Assembly: GCA_023433275.1 (NCBI GenBank)
Contig: JAEZDN010000021.1
Coordinates: 124,001 to 188,000 of the forward strand
Source: Verrucomicrobiota bacterium
GTDB lineage: Bacteria; Verrucomicrobiota; Verrucomicrobiia; Opitutales; Opitutaceae
Length of the DNA stretch: 64,000 bases
Direction of reading: 5' to 3'
Positions 9,358 to 17,382 of this stretch are shown piece by piece. The position numbers and the translations under genes were made by a program. The number at the start of each line of letters is the position of its first letter. Position 1 is the first letter of the stretch. The notes under the pieces were generated by a model. That model worked only from the letters and a program-made list of their open reading frames with translations. It had not been told where the DNA came from and searched no databases.

Positions 9358-10014
9358 ATGCCACGCCGCCCCTTACTCCTTTGTGCCCTTCTATTAACCA
9401 CCACATTGCTTGCCGGGTGCAGGGATCGCCAGATCACTGCCTATCGGGCGCCCAAGGACCCGGCCGTGCCGGGCCAGGCCCGTCCCAGCGCCAGCGGTGA
9501 GCTACCCCCTGACCATCCCCCCATTCCCGGAACCGCCGGGGCCGGAACCCCGTCCGCTCCAGACATGGCCAACACACCCGTGCCCACCGCGGGCGGATCC
9601 GATCTAAAATGGTCCGCCCCCGCCTCATGGACGGCGAAGACGGGCTCATCCATGCGCAAAGGCAGTTATGCCGTGTCCCGCGACGGCGCGGAAGCCGACT
9701 TCGCGATCACGGCGTTTCCGGGAGATACCGGCGGCCTCCACGCCAACATCAACCGCTGGCGCGGACAAGTCGGCCTGCCCCCCGCGAATCCCGCGGAGCT
9801 GGATGCCTCGGTTCAGCACGTCGACGGCAACGGCCTGCATTTTGACGTGGTCGATCTGGTCGGCCCGTCTGGCAACCCACCCACCCGGATGCTCGGCGCC
9901 ATCACCTCTTACAACGGCAACAGCTGGTTCTTCAAACTCATGGGCCCCGCACCCGTGATCGAGGCGGAGAAGGCCGCGTTCTTTGCCTTTCTCCAAACCG
10001 TGCAGGCTCCCTGA
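9358..10014 (+). CDS. Lipoprotein upstream of cytochrome c assembly genes
   Basis: A 218-aa protein with a clear lipoprotein signal peptide: a basic start, a hydrophobic core and LLAGC with the lipidated cysteine at residue 21. A proline/alanine-rich linker (about 40-75) leads to a compact C-terminal domain (about 80-218) beginning LKWSAPASWTAK and ending FFAFLQTVQAP. It has one of the few convincing ribosome binding sites in the window (GGAGG, seven bases before the ATG). Only 4 bases separate it from the ResB-like gene, so it probably belongs to the same operon and may act outside the membrane near cytochrome c assembly. I do not recognise a named family. Confidence 0.75.
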   Translation: MPRRPLLLCALLLTTTLLAGCRDRQITAYRAPKDPAVPGQARPSASGELPPDHPPIPGTAGAGTPSAPDMANTPVPTAGGSDLKWSAPASWTAKTGSSMRKGSYAVSRDGAEADFAITAFPGDTGGLHANINRWRGQVGLPPANPAELDASVQHVDGNGLHFDVVDLVGPSGNPPTRMLGAITSYNGNSWFFKLMGPAPVIEAEKAAFFAFLQTVQAP

Positions 10015-10018
10015 ACCG

Positions 10019-11209
10019 ATGAACAATCTCACCCGACAATTCCGCGATTTCTTCGTCTCGCTCCAGCTCACGGTTGTGCTGCTGATCCTGTCGCTGCTGC
10101 TCGTCTTCGTGGCCACCCTCGACCAAGTGAACCTCGGCATCTGGGCCGTGCAGGAGAAATACTTCCGCAGCTTCTTCGTCCTCTGGCGCCTGCCCGACTC
10201 CAACATTGTGCTGCCGGTCTTCCCCGGCGGCTACTTCATCGGCGGACTTCTGCTGATCAACCTCATCGCCGCGCACGTCTACCGCTTCAGCCTGACTTGG
10301 CGGAAACTGGGTATCCAGCTCACCCACGCCGGACTCATCTTCCTTCTCATCGGGGAACTCGTCACCGGCATCCTGCAGGACGACAGTTCCATGCGCCTCG
10401 AGGAAGGCCAGACCAAGTCGTACTCTGAAAGCTTCCGGACGCACGAACTCGCGATCATCGACCGCACCGACCCCTCGTTCGATGAGGTTGTCGCCGTGCC
10501 CGAGGCCGTGCTCGCCGATCAGCAATCCCTCCAACATCCGAAACTGCCCTTCCAGGTCAGCGTGAAGGCATACTACGCCAACGCGACCATGCAAATGGGC
10601 ACGCCTTCCGGCCGCCCCGGCGATCCGGTCGCGACCCAGGGAATCGGCACCCGCGTCCAGGTCTTGCCCCTGCCCCTCACCTTCAAGCCCGATGAAATCA
10701 ATCTGCCCGCCGCATTTGTCGAAGTCGTTGGGCCCGCCGGCACCCTCGGAACCTGGGCCGTCTCCCCGCTGGTCGGCATGCCGCAGACCTTCACGTTCGA
10801 GGGCCGTACCTGGGAACTCGTGCTGCGCCTCAAGCGCCACTACTATCCCTTCTCGATCAACCTGCTCCAGGTCACGCACGACAAGTATCCTGGCACCGAA
10901 ATCCCAAAGAACTTCGCGAGCCGGATCCGCCTGAAGGACGACGCCGGCCACGAGGATCGGGAGGTGGTCATCTTCATGAATAACCCCCTCCGCCACGGCG
11001 GCCATACGTTCTATCAGTACCAGATGAACGCGGCCGGGAAAATGTCCGCCTTCCAGGTCGTCCGCAACCCCGGCTGGCTCATGCCGTATATCGCGTGCAT
11101 CCTCATGGGCATCGGCCTCACCTGGCAGTTCGGATACTCCCTCCTTGGCTTCATTCGTAAACGCTCCCGCCCGTCCTCGTCACCGGCAGTCCAAAATCCG
11201 GCCGCATGA
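10019..11209 (+). CDS. resB: ResB/Ccs1-like cytochrome c biogenesis protein
   Basis: A 396-aa membrane protein with transmembrane segments at about 14-32, 66-88, 98-120 and 356-378, and a large periplasmic loop between the third and fourth, the ResB/Ccs1 layout. It starts MNNLTRQFRDFFVSLQLTVV. In System II, ResB and CcsA (ResC) form the synthetase that moves heme across the membrane and attaches it to CxxCH motifs of exported apocytochromes. The stop overlaps the ATG of the next gene (11206-11209), so the two are translationally coupled. The numerous multiheme cytochromes encoded from 14.4 kb onward are obvious clients. Confidence 0.88.
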   Translation: MNNLTRQFRDFFVSLQLTVVLLILSLLLVFVATLDQVNLGIWAVQEKYFRSFFVLWRLPDSNIVLPVFPGGYFIGGLLLINLIAAHVYRFSLTWRKLGIQLTHAGLIFLLIGELVTGILQDDSSMRLEEGQTKSYSESFRTHELAIIDRTDPSFDEVVAVPEAVLADQQSLQHPKLPFQVSVKAYYANATMQMGTPSGRPGDPVATQGIGTRVQVLPLPLTFKPDEINLPAAFVEVVGPAGTLGTWAVSPLVGMPQTFTFEGRTWELVLRLKRHYYPFSINLLQVTHDKYPGTEIPKNFASRIRLKDDAGHEDREVVIFMNNPLRHGGHTFYQYQMNAAGKMSAFQVVRNPGWLMPYIACILMGIGLTWQFGYSLLGFIRKRSRPSSSPAVQNPAA

Positions 11210-13119
11210 AAAAGTTCATCCCTCTCATTGTCCTCCTGCTCGGTCTCGCCTACCTCGCGTCCACGCTGCGCCCCGAGAAGAATCCCACCGATTTCGACCT
11301 CGCTGGCTTCGGCCGCGTGCCGGTCCTCGTCAACGGTCGCATCAAGCCCCTCGACACCGTCGCCCGCACTTCCCTGCTCACCCTCCAGGGCCGCCAGCGC
11401 GTCAGCTCGCCGGACACCGGCACCTTGGTGCACTCCCCCGCCGAATGGCTCGCGACCGTCTTTTTCGACGCCGCCAAGGCCGACACTTTCCCCATCATCA
11501 AGGTGGACTCCCCCGAGGTCCTCACGCTGCTCGGCCTTGAGGACAAGGACGTCCGCATTGAATACGACAGCGCCGCGAAGCGCATGATGGCCGTGCTCGG
11601 CTTCCTGCCCTCGACCCGCTCCCGCTTCTCTTATGAACAGCTGAAACCCAAGCTGCCCGAGCTCGACCGCCAGGGCCGCCTCGCCGAGCCCGTCGAGGCG
11701 CAGCTGCGCACGCCCTTTCAGAAACAGGTCATCGCCGTCCGCAACCGGGTCATCCTTTATCTCCAGCTCCGGCTGTCGGTGCAAATGCCGGAGTCCACCG
11801 ACTTCCTGACCGAGATCGAGCTCTTCGAAAAGGCCCTCCCCGCGGGCGTCTCGGCCGTTCTCGCCAAGCAAAGGGGCGAGGAGCACAACGCCGATGCCCT
11901 CAAGGTCATGAAGGAAATGGCTGATCGCTTCGCCTACATGGAACAACTCGGGCACCTGCGCCTGGTGCCGCCCGCCGACGGCGACAATGATCCCACCCAT
12001 TGGGAGCTGACCGGCAGCACGCTGCTTTCCTCTTTCGGCACCGGTAAGATCAACCCGACGGTGCTCGAGTATGCCCGCCTCGGCCAGGCCTGGCGCAAGG
12101 GCGACTCCGCCACCTTCAACCGGATCGTCGTCTCCCTCCACGATCAGCTCGAACCCCGGTATCCCGACGCCATGCGCAAAAGCGACATCGAGTCGCGCTT
12201 CAATGCCGCCGGTCCCTTCTACAGCAGCATGAGTCTCTATGTGTGGGCCTTCTTGCTGGCGATCGTGTCCTGGCTGAAATGGCCGCAAGAACTGGGCCGC
12301 GCCGCCTTCTGGCTGCTCTCACTCGCCTTTGTCGCAACCAGTGCCGGCATCCTGGCGCGCATGTGGCTGGAGGGCCGGCCGCCGGTCACCAACCTCTACT
12401 CATCCGCCCTGTTTGTCGGCTGGGGAGCCGTGTTTCTCTGCCTCATCCTGGAACGCTTTTTCCGCAACGCCATTGGCAGCGTCGCGGGCGGCCTGATCGG
12501 CTTCGCCACCCTGCTCATCGCCCACCACCTGTCGCTCAGCGGCGACACCCTCGAGATGATGCGCGCCGTGCTCGACTCCAACTTCTGGTTGGCGACCCAC
12601 GTCATCATCATCACCATTGGCTATTCGGCCACCTTCCTCGCGGGGTTCCTGGCGGCGATCTACATTCTGCGCGGCCTCCTCACCCGCACGCTGGACCAGG
12701 CCACGGCCGACGCACTCAGCCGCATGGTTTACGGCATCGTGTGCTTCGCAACCCTGTTCAGCCTCGTGGGCACTGTACTCGGTGGAATCTGGGCCGATCA
12801 GTCCTGGGGCCGCTTCTGGGGCTGGGATCCCAAGGAAAATGGCGCACTTCTCATCGTGATCTGGAACGCGATCATCCTCCACGCCCGCTGGGGCGGGATC
12901 GTCAGGCAACGCGGCCTGATGTGCCTCGCCATCTTTGGCAATATCGTGACCAGCTGGAGCTGGTTCGGCACCAACATGCTGGGCGTGGGCCTCCACAGCT
13001 ACGGCTTCATGGACGCCGCCTTCTGGTGGCTGATCGCCTTTGTGATCAGTCAGCTCGCCATCATCGCGCTGGCCATCATCCCGCTGGAAAAGTGGCGCAG
13101 CTTCCGCTCTGCGGCGTGA
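11206..13119 (+). CDS. ccsA: Cytochrome c assembly protein CcsA (ResC type)
   Basis: 637 aa. The first ~340 residues are mostly hydrophilic after an N-terminal hydrophobic segment; the C-terminal ~300 residues are polytopic. The tryptophan-rich heme-handling (WWD) motif is visible near residue 535 as SWGRFWGWDPKENGAL, and conserved histidines lie in the flanking membrane segments (ATHVIIITIGYSATF; GVGLHSYGFMDAAFWW). It overlaps the ResB-like gene by 4 bases, giving a two-gene System II heme lyase. The long extracytoplasmic N-terminal part is common in Bacteroidetes- and Verrucomicrobia-type CcsA proteins (recollection). The gene ends 152 bases before the convergent ThuA gene, with hairpin repeats between. 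Confidence 0.92.
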   Translation: MKKFIPLIVLLLGLAYLASTLRPEKNPTDFDLAGFGRVPVLVNGRIKPLDTVARTSLLTLQGRQRVSSPDTGTLVHSPAEWLATVFFDAAKADTFPIIKVDSPEVLTLLGLEDKDVRIEYDSAAKRMMAVLGFLPSTRSRFSYEQLKPKLPELDRQGRLAEPVEAQLRTPFQKQVIAVRNRVILYLQLRLSVQMPESTDFLTEIELFEKALPAGVSAVLAKQRGEEHNADALKVMKEMADRFAYMEQLGHLRLVPPADGDNDPTHWELTGSTLLSSFGTGKINPTVLEYARLGQAWRKGDSATFNRIVVSLHDQLEPRYPDAMRKSDIESRFNAAGPFYSSMSLYVWAFLLAIVSWLKWPQELGRAAFWLLSLAFVATSAGILARMWLEGRPPVTNLYSSALFVGWGAVFLCLILERFFRNAIGSVAGGLIGFATLLIAHHLSLSGDTLEMMRAVLDSNFWLATHVIIITIGYSATFLAGFLAAIYILRGLLTRTLDQATADALSRMVYGIVCFATLFSLVGTVLGGIWADQSWGRFWGWDPKENGALLIVIWNAIILHARWGGIVRQRGLMCLAIFGNIVTSWSWFGTNMLGVGLHSYGFMDAAFWWLIAFVISQLAIIALAIIPLEKWRSFRSAA

Positions 13120-13133
13120 GTTTCCCGATTTGG

Positions 13134-13241
13134 GGTCGGCCTCCGGGCCGACCGATCCACGGAGGGCCGGTCTCCGGACCGGCCGCGGTCAATCGGTAAA
13201 CCAAGCCTGCACATGACGGAGGGCCCGCGTCGCCGCGGGCC
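13134..13241. repeat. Three 8-4-8 hairpins between convergent genes
   Basis: Three successive 20-nt perfect hairpins, each with an 8-bp stem and a 4-nt loop: 13134-13153 (loop TCCG), 13165-13184 (loop TCCG) and 13222-13241 (loop TCGC). The stem sequences differ (GGTCGGCC, GGCCGGTC, GGCCCGCG). The second and third are preceded by ACGGAG. They could act as bidirectional terminators for ccsA and the ThuA gene, but no T-run follows them, and the same geometry recurs at many other intergenic sites. Confidence 0.85.
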
Positions 13242-13271
13242 GGTTCACGGGGACGCGAGCTCCCCCCACGC

Positions 13272-14189
13272 CTACTGCTTCACTTCCGGCGGCGGCGGCT
13301 GGATCGTTGCGTGCTGCGGCGCGGCCTCCGCTAGGTTTGGCGTCACGTCCGCGTCCACGCGTTTGCCGGCCCATTTCAGCATACCGGCCAGCATGGACTG
13401 GAAATACGCGCTGTCCCACACATCCTCGCGGTGGCCCATGGCATTGTACGCCACGCGGCCCTGGCCATGCGGACGCGCCCAGGCCAGCGGAAACGGCGGA
13501 CGCGCATAGTCACCGCCCTCCATGCCGGCGGTCTGCATCACGAGCAGCACACGCAGGTCGGGCATGAAGTCCTTCAGCGTATACCACTCCTCCATCACCT
13601 TGAGCTCGTTGCCGTGGCCGTCGAATCCGGGAAACTTGCGATCGGTGATCGTCGCGGTGGCCACCTGCTGCGGGCCGTGGCGGATGAACTCTCCGCCGAG
13701 CATGCGCACGTAGGGATCGGCGTTGGCGCCGTTGCTGCGGTAACGCTGGAGCCGGCGCGGGTTGTTGCCGCCGCCGCGCTCGTGCGTGTGGAAGGTGTCG
13801 GCACAGGCGTGCAGCCCCACGAACCCGCCGCCGTTGGCCACGAAGTCGAAGAGCGCATGCAGGCCCTGCACCGTGATGCCGGGGTGCCGGTCGGTGCCCG
13901 TCGTGGTCAGGTCGCCGCTGGTGTAGAACAGCAGCACGTCGAACTGCGCCAGATACTCCGGGGAAAACAGCGATCCGTCCTTGCTGGTGGTGAACACGAT
14001 GTCCTCGCGCGCTCCCAGCTTCGCCAGCACCTTCTCGGAATAGCTCGGATTGCCGTTGTCCTGCCGGATCACGCTGTGTTCGAAACCCGAGGATTTCGTG
14101 AAATAAAGCACCCGCAACGGCGCGGCCGTGACGGACAGGGCGGACGTGACAAGGAGAGACAGCAGCAACCGGGGGCGTCGGAGGTTCAT
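13272..14189 (-). CDS. Secreted ThuA-like domain protein
   Basis: 305 aa with a signal peptide (RRPRLLLSLLVTSALSVTAA). It then reads RVLYFTKSSGFEHSVI, DVLLFYTSGDLTTTG, FVANGGGFVGLHACADTFH and GRVAYNAMGHREDVWDS, the ThuA-like fold related to class I glutamine amidotransferases. Family members are exported and linked to sugar utilisation in Planctomycetes/Verrucomicrobia-type genomes, but the reaction is mostly unknown. The start at 14189 places the signal peptide at the very N-terminus; an upstream in-frame ATG at 14237 would add 16 unconvincing residues. The C-terminal ~25 residues are proline-rich (QPPPPEVKQ). Confidence 0.85.
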   Translation of the reverse strand: MNLRRPRLLLSLLVTSALSVTAAPLRVLYFTKSSGFEHSVIRQDNGNPSYSEKVLAKLGAREDIVFTTSKDGSLFSPEYLAQFDVLLFYTSGDLTTTGTDRHPGITVQGLHALFDFVANGGGFVGLHACADTFHTHERGGGNNPRRLQRYRSNGANADPYVRMLGGEFIRHGPQQVATATITDRKFPGFDGHGNELKVMEEWYTLKDFMPDLRVLLVMQTAGMEGGDYARPPFPLAWARPHGQGRVAYNAMGHREDVWDSAYFQSMLAGMLKWAGKRVDADVTPNLAEAAPQHATIQPPPPEVKQ

Positions 14190-14360
14190 GACCAATGAGT
14201 GAAGTCTTCCACCAGGGCAACGCAACCGGCTTTCCACCCCTCAAACTAGGGGCGAAAGTTCGCCCCGCTAGCCGCGCTTGAATCCCCGCTTGGCGGATGA
14301 AAGTGTGGTCCGAGTGCCACCACGCTGTCGCTGCCGCTCCAGCGCGGCTACACCTCAGGA

Positions 14361-14435
14361 CCTGGAGGGGCGCGCCTTGTGCGCGCCCTGGCGGACGTCA
14401 CCAAATCCAGGGCGCGGTCAAGCCGCGCTCCTACA
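14361..14435. repeat. Paired hairpin repeat (GTAGGAG/TGGAG type)
   Basis: Two hairpins face each other. 14368-14388 has arms GGGCGCGC/GCGCGCCC with loop CTTGT. 14410-14430 has arms GGGCGCGG/CCGCGCTC with loop TCAAG, the complement of a CTTGA loop. The outer ends (CTGGAG... and ...CTCCTAC) also pair approximately, so the element is a large imperfect inverted repeat whose halves are themselves hairpins. It lies in the 263-base gap between the ThuA gene and the downstream end of the multiheme cluster. Confidence 0.75.
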
Positions 14436-14452
14436 CCATCGCCTTCGAGACC

Positions 14453-16630
14453 TCAGTGCCCGAGCCGCGAGACCATCGCATAGACGATCAGCGCCAGCAG
14501 CACGAGGCCGGTGCCGAAGAAGATGAAGCCCCAGGCCTTGGCGATGTTCTTGCGACCTTCCCAGTCGTCAGACTTCACACGATAGACGTTGAGTTTCCCG
14601 GCCGCGACCAGGCGGTCATACCAGCGCTTCCGCTCGTGCAGCATCTCGGTCTTCGAGATGCGCCCGGAGAAGATCACCGTGTCCATCGGGAATTTCTCGA
14701 TGCGGAAATGCGTGTTGAAGAAGTGGAATGAGAAGATGAAACCCGCGGCCAGCAGCGCCTCGTCCGAGTGCACCACGAGCGCGATATTGATCACCCATCC
14801 CGGCAGGAACTGCGTGAAGAACCCCGGGAACCACATGATGAGGCCGGAAAAACCGATGATCGCCACGCCCCAGAACACGGCGAAGTAGTCGAAGCGCTCC
14901 CAGTAGGTCCAGCGATCGAACTGCGGTCGGGGTCCCTTGCCGAAAAACCATTTCTGATGCGCGATGAAATCGCGCCAGTCCTGCGGCGACGGCACCATGG
15001 AGTCGGGATGGAAAATGATGCCGGCCAGGCGGCGCAGCGTGAACTTGCCCGTGACCGGGTCCTTCAGCCCGCCCCGGTTGCGCCAGAAGCCGCGCGCCAG
15101 TGCGCCGAGATGCAGGAAGAAATAGGCGAAGGTCACGACCGCCGCGTAGTGGTGCAGCGTGCGCGCCACTTCGGCGTTGCCCAGCATCCGGAACATCAGC
15201 TTCGCCCAGTCCGTATAATAGAACTTGAGCGGCATGCCGGTGATCACGAGCGCGAGGAAGCTCGTCACCATCATCAGGTGCAGGAACCGCTCGAAGGGGG
15301 TGAAGCGCGTGTAGTTTTCGTCGTCGGTGTGCGCCGAGACCACGGCCGCGCGGAACGACTTCGTGTCGTGCAGGTACAGGTAGATCGAGCGGAAGAGCCA
15401 GAACGCCGTGTGCAGGCCGAAGAACGCGAACACGCCGATGAGCAGCGACGTCATGAACCAGAAAACCTTGTTCAGGATCGGATAATTCTCCGCATCGAGC
15501 GGGTTGGCGTGCGGCTGGTATTGGGTGAACTTCGGTCCCACCCCCGGGTGACACTGCTGGCAGGTGGCGAGGATCTTGTCCTTCGACAGCCGCGAGCGGT
15601 CGTCGCTCACCGGAAACACGTCGTGGTGACCGTGGCAGTCGTAGCAGGCGGCCACATCCGAGGCGACGTTCGGCTGGCCGAGCGCCATCGCCTTGCCGTG
15701 GTAGGTCTCGCGATAGTGGGTGAGCCGGTCCTCGTGACACTTGCCGCAGCTCTGGTCACTGGTGGCCTTGAAGTGCGCACTGGCCGGCTTTTCGATGTCG
15801 TGGGCGCTGTGGCAGTCGGTGCAAACCGGGCCCTTGCCGTCACCCTTGCGCAACAGCTGGCCGTGCACGCTCGCATTGTAGGTGTCCTCGATGCCCAGGT
15901 GACAGGCGCCGCAGGACTGGGCAATGTTCGCGTGATTGGTGTGCGAATCCTTGTCGACGCTGCGCTTGATGTCGTGGACCCCGTGGCAGTCGTTGCAGCT
16001 CGGGGCGACGATCAGCCCCATCTGGGTGAGCGCCCGGCCGTGAATGCTGTCGAGGTAATGACCCGCCGCCCTCGTCTGGCCCATGCGGTAGTCCTGGGTG
16101 ATCTTGTCATTGTCGTGACAGGTGCCGCAGGTCTTCGCCAGGTTGAACTTGAACACCGGCGAGTCCGACTGCTTCACCGGCACCATGTCGTGGGATCCAT
16201 GGCAGCTCGTGCAGGAAGCGGCATCCGAGGAACCCATCTTATGGCTCACGCCATGGATGCTTTGCTCAAACTGGGAGACCGCGTCCTCGTGGCACGTCGC
16301 ACACTGTGCCGGGGGAAGTTTCGAGGGATGCTCGGGCTCGGTGATCGAGACATGGCAGTCCACGCAGTTCAATTTTCCGTGGACCGACTTCGCAAAGACA
16401 TCCGGCCGCACGCCGATCCACTCCTTCGGCATGCCGCGCTTGCGTGGCTTGAACTCGGCCTCGTGGCAGTCCATGCACTCGCTGTTCGGCACCAGCGTCG
16501 GCATGATGGCCTCCGCGGATTTCAGCGGCGTTTCCTCGGCAGCTTGCAGCGGGCCCAAACAGAGTCCGCCAATGCCGGCCAGGAGGAGAACAACGCGGTG
16601 ACGGGATGACGATGCCTTGCCCATGTACAT
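14453..16630 (-). CDS. 11-heme cytochrome c fused to b-type membrane domain (CbcL-like)
   Basis: 725 aa. A signal sequence is followed by eleven CxxCH heme c motifs between residues 52 and 361 (ECMDCH, NCVDCH, QCATCH, SCTSCH, TCGTCH, SCNDCH, SCGACH, VCTDCH, SCGKCH, ACYDCH, TCQQCH). From about residue 388 there is a polytopic domain with about six membrane helices and intramembrane histidines (RFLHLMM, LHHYAAV, FLHLGAL, VVHSDEA, FSFHFFNTHF) typical of cytochrome b561/FdnI-type heme b ligation. The architecture matches CbcL-type menaquinol:cytochrome c oxidoreductases of Geobacter, which feed extracellular electron transfer; by analogy it would take electrons from menaquinol. ATG 16624 (MGKASSS) is an alternative start. 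It is paralogous to the gene at 17383-19575 and shares an upstream motif with it. Confidence 0.88.
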   Translation of the reverse strand: MYMGKASSSRHRVVLLLAGIGGLCLGPLQAAEETPLKSAEAIMPTLVPNSECMDCHEAEFKPRKRGMPKEWIGVRPDVFAKSVHGKLNCVDCHVSITEPEHPSKLPPAQCATCHEDAVSQFEQSIHGVSHKMGSSDAASCTSCHGSHDMVPVKQSDSPVFKFNLAKTCGTCHDNDKITQDYRMGQTRAAGHYLDSIHGRALTQMGLIVAPSCNDCHGVHDIKRSVDKDSHTNHANIAQSCGACHLGIEDTYNASVHGQLLRKGDGKGPVCTDCHSAHDIEKPASAHFKATSDQSCGKCHEDRLTHYRETYHGKAMALGQPNVASDVAACYDCHGHHDVFPVSDDRSRLSKDKILATCQQCHPGVGPKFTQYQPHANPLDAENYPILNKVFWFMTSLLIGVFAFFGLHTAFWLFRSIYLYLHDTKSFRAAVVSAHTDDENYTRFTPFERFLHLMMVTSFLALVITGMPLKFYYTDWAKLMFRMLGNAEVARTLHHYAAVVTFAYFFLHLGALARGFWRNRGGLKDPVTGKFTLRRLAGIIFHPDSMVPSPQDWRDFIAHQKWFFGKGPRPQFDRWTYWERFDYFAVFWGVAIIGFSGLIMWFPGFFTQFLPGWVINIALVVHSDEALLAAGFIFSFHFFNTHFRIEKFPMDTVIFSGRISKTEMLHERKRWYDRLVAAGKLNVYRVKSDDWEGRKNIAKAWGFIFFGTGLVLLALIVYAMVSRLGH

Positions 16631-16653
16631 TCCAGTCTAGCAAAACCTGCGCA

Positions 16654-16695
16654 GTCCGCTCCGCACCCCTTGCACGCCCGTAGGCGTTAATTGCG
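16654..16695 (-). promoter_or_regulatory. Shared upstream motif, copy A (12-mer / 18 bp / 12-mer)
   Basis: Plus-strand GTCCGCTCCGCA (16654-16665), exactly 18 bases, then GCGTTAATTGCG (16684-16695). The same two words with the same 18-base spacing occur before the 13-heme gene (19608-19649). Read on the coding strand it is CGCAATTAACGC-N18-TGCGGAGCGGAC, ending 24-30 bases before the start codon. It could be a promoter or regulator site, or a remnant of the duplication that produced the two genes. Confidence 0.55.
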
Positions 16696-16738
16696 CCGCC
16701 ACGCCCGAGTGCTCCTCGCGGCCCGCCTCGGCCTCCGG

Positions 16739-17140
16739 CTACCGCGACGTCGCAGTGGAGCGCCAGGAAATGACGAAATGATACGCTCCCTCCGCACCTT
16801 CTTCCGAATTATCGAGCGGGATGATGCGACGAAAGGAATTCCTTGGAAACCCAGGCATCGAAAAGCCGTAGAGACTGATGAGCACCCACTCATGACACTC
16901 GATCTCGACCGCTCCACCGCTCGGAACCCGAAGAGACCATCGGTGATGCTGCGGACGCCCCGTTTTCTGGTTGGTCAGCCGGACTTCTACAATTCGCTCT
17001 GAGCCCACGGCGTCCGGCTGAACTGCGCGCGGCAATACAACGGGGTCCGAGTAACCTTGGCCAGTGCCAGTGCGAATGCCCGCAGCGATGACCAAAGTAA
17101 AACTCAGCACAGCCCCAAGAACTATGCCTCGCCTCTTCAT
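16739..17140 (-). CDS. Small secreted hypothetical protein in the cytochrome cluster
   Basis: A 133-aa protein starting MKRRGIVLGAVLSFTLVIAA, a convincing signal peptide or membrane anchor. The mature part (VVLPRAVQP, RIVEVRLTNQKTGRP, HRWSLRVPSGGAVEIECHE, SLYGFSMPGFPRNSFRRI) looks like a small beta-rich domain. It has no heme motif; the two histidines near HRW and ECHE could bind metal or heme but this is a guess. It lies between the two multiheme-b fusion genes on the same strand, with gaps of about 110 and 240 bases. I do not recognise the family. The start is ATG 17140 rather than TTG 17149. Confidence 0.55.
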   Translation of the reverse strand: MKRRGIVLGAVLSFTLVIAAGIRTGTGQGYSDPVVLPRAVQPDAVGSERIVEVRLTNQKTGRPQHHRWSLRVPSGGAVEIECHEWVLISLYGFSMPGFPRNSFRRIIPLDNSEEGAEGAYHFVISWRSTATSR

Positions 17141-17313
17141 TTTAGCCAACGTTCAGTGATGAGCCATGGTTGCGTCGGCTTCAGCCAAAAGTGCAAGTTG
17201 CCGGTGTCTCATCTAGGTGAGGGAGAAAACAGCCTACTCTGTTCTCGCTCAAGTCTTGTCTCAGGAACCCACGCCTTTCCCGCGGGTTCGTTTCCGGCAC
17301 ACCGGCTATTTGA

Positions 17314-17374
17314 ATCACAAAGACACGAAGGCACAGAGAGACAGCATTTCTCCGTGCCTGGATGCCTCGGTGGT
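17314..17374. repeat. ORF-less CACAAAGACACGAAGGCAC inverted repeat
   Basis: The left arm 17314-17339 (ATCACAAAGACACGAAGGCACAGAGA) and the right arm 17349-17374 pair at 18 of 26 positions with a 9-base loop. The left arm belongs to the same sequence family as the arms that flank the GxxExxY gene at 33.4-33.8 kb (CACAAAA...GCACAAAAGGCGC). It looks like an empty or decayed copy of that element, lying downstream of the 133-aa protein's promoter region. Confidence 0.5.
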
Positions 17375-17382
17375 TCGACTAG

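Noticed and set aside
13134..13241. Hairpin clusters as a possible CRISPR array
   Set aside because: Units are palindromic with differing stems and irregular spacing; there are no conserved repeats with unique spacers and no cas genes.
14768..16609. Long plus-strand frame opposite the 11-heme gene
   Set aside because: The minus strand has eleven ordered CxxCH motifs and a b-type domain; the plus-strand product is an Arg/His-rich shadow.
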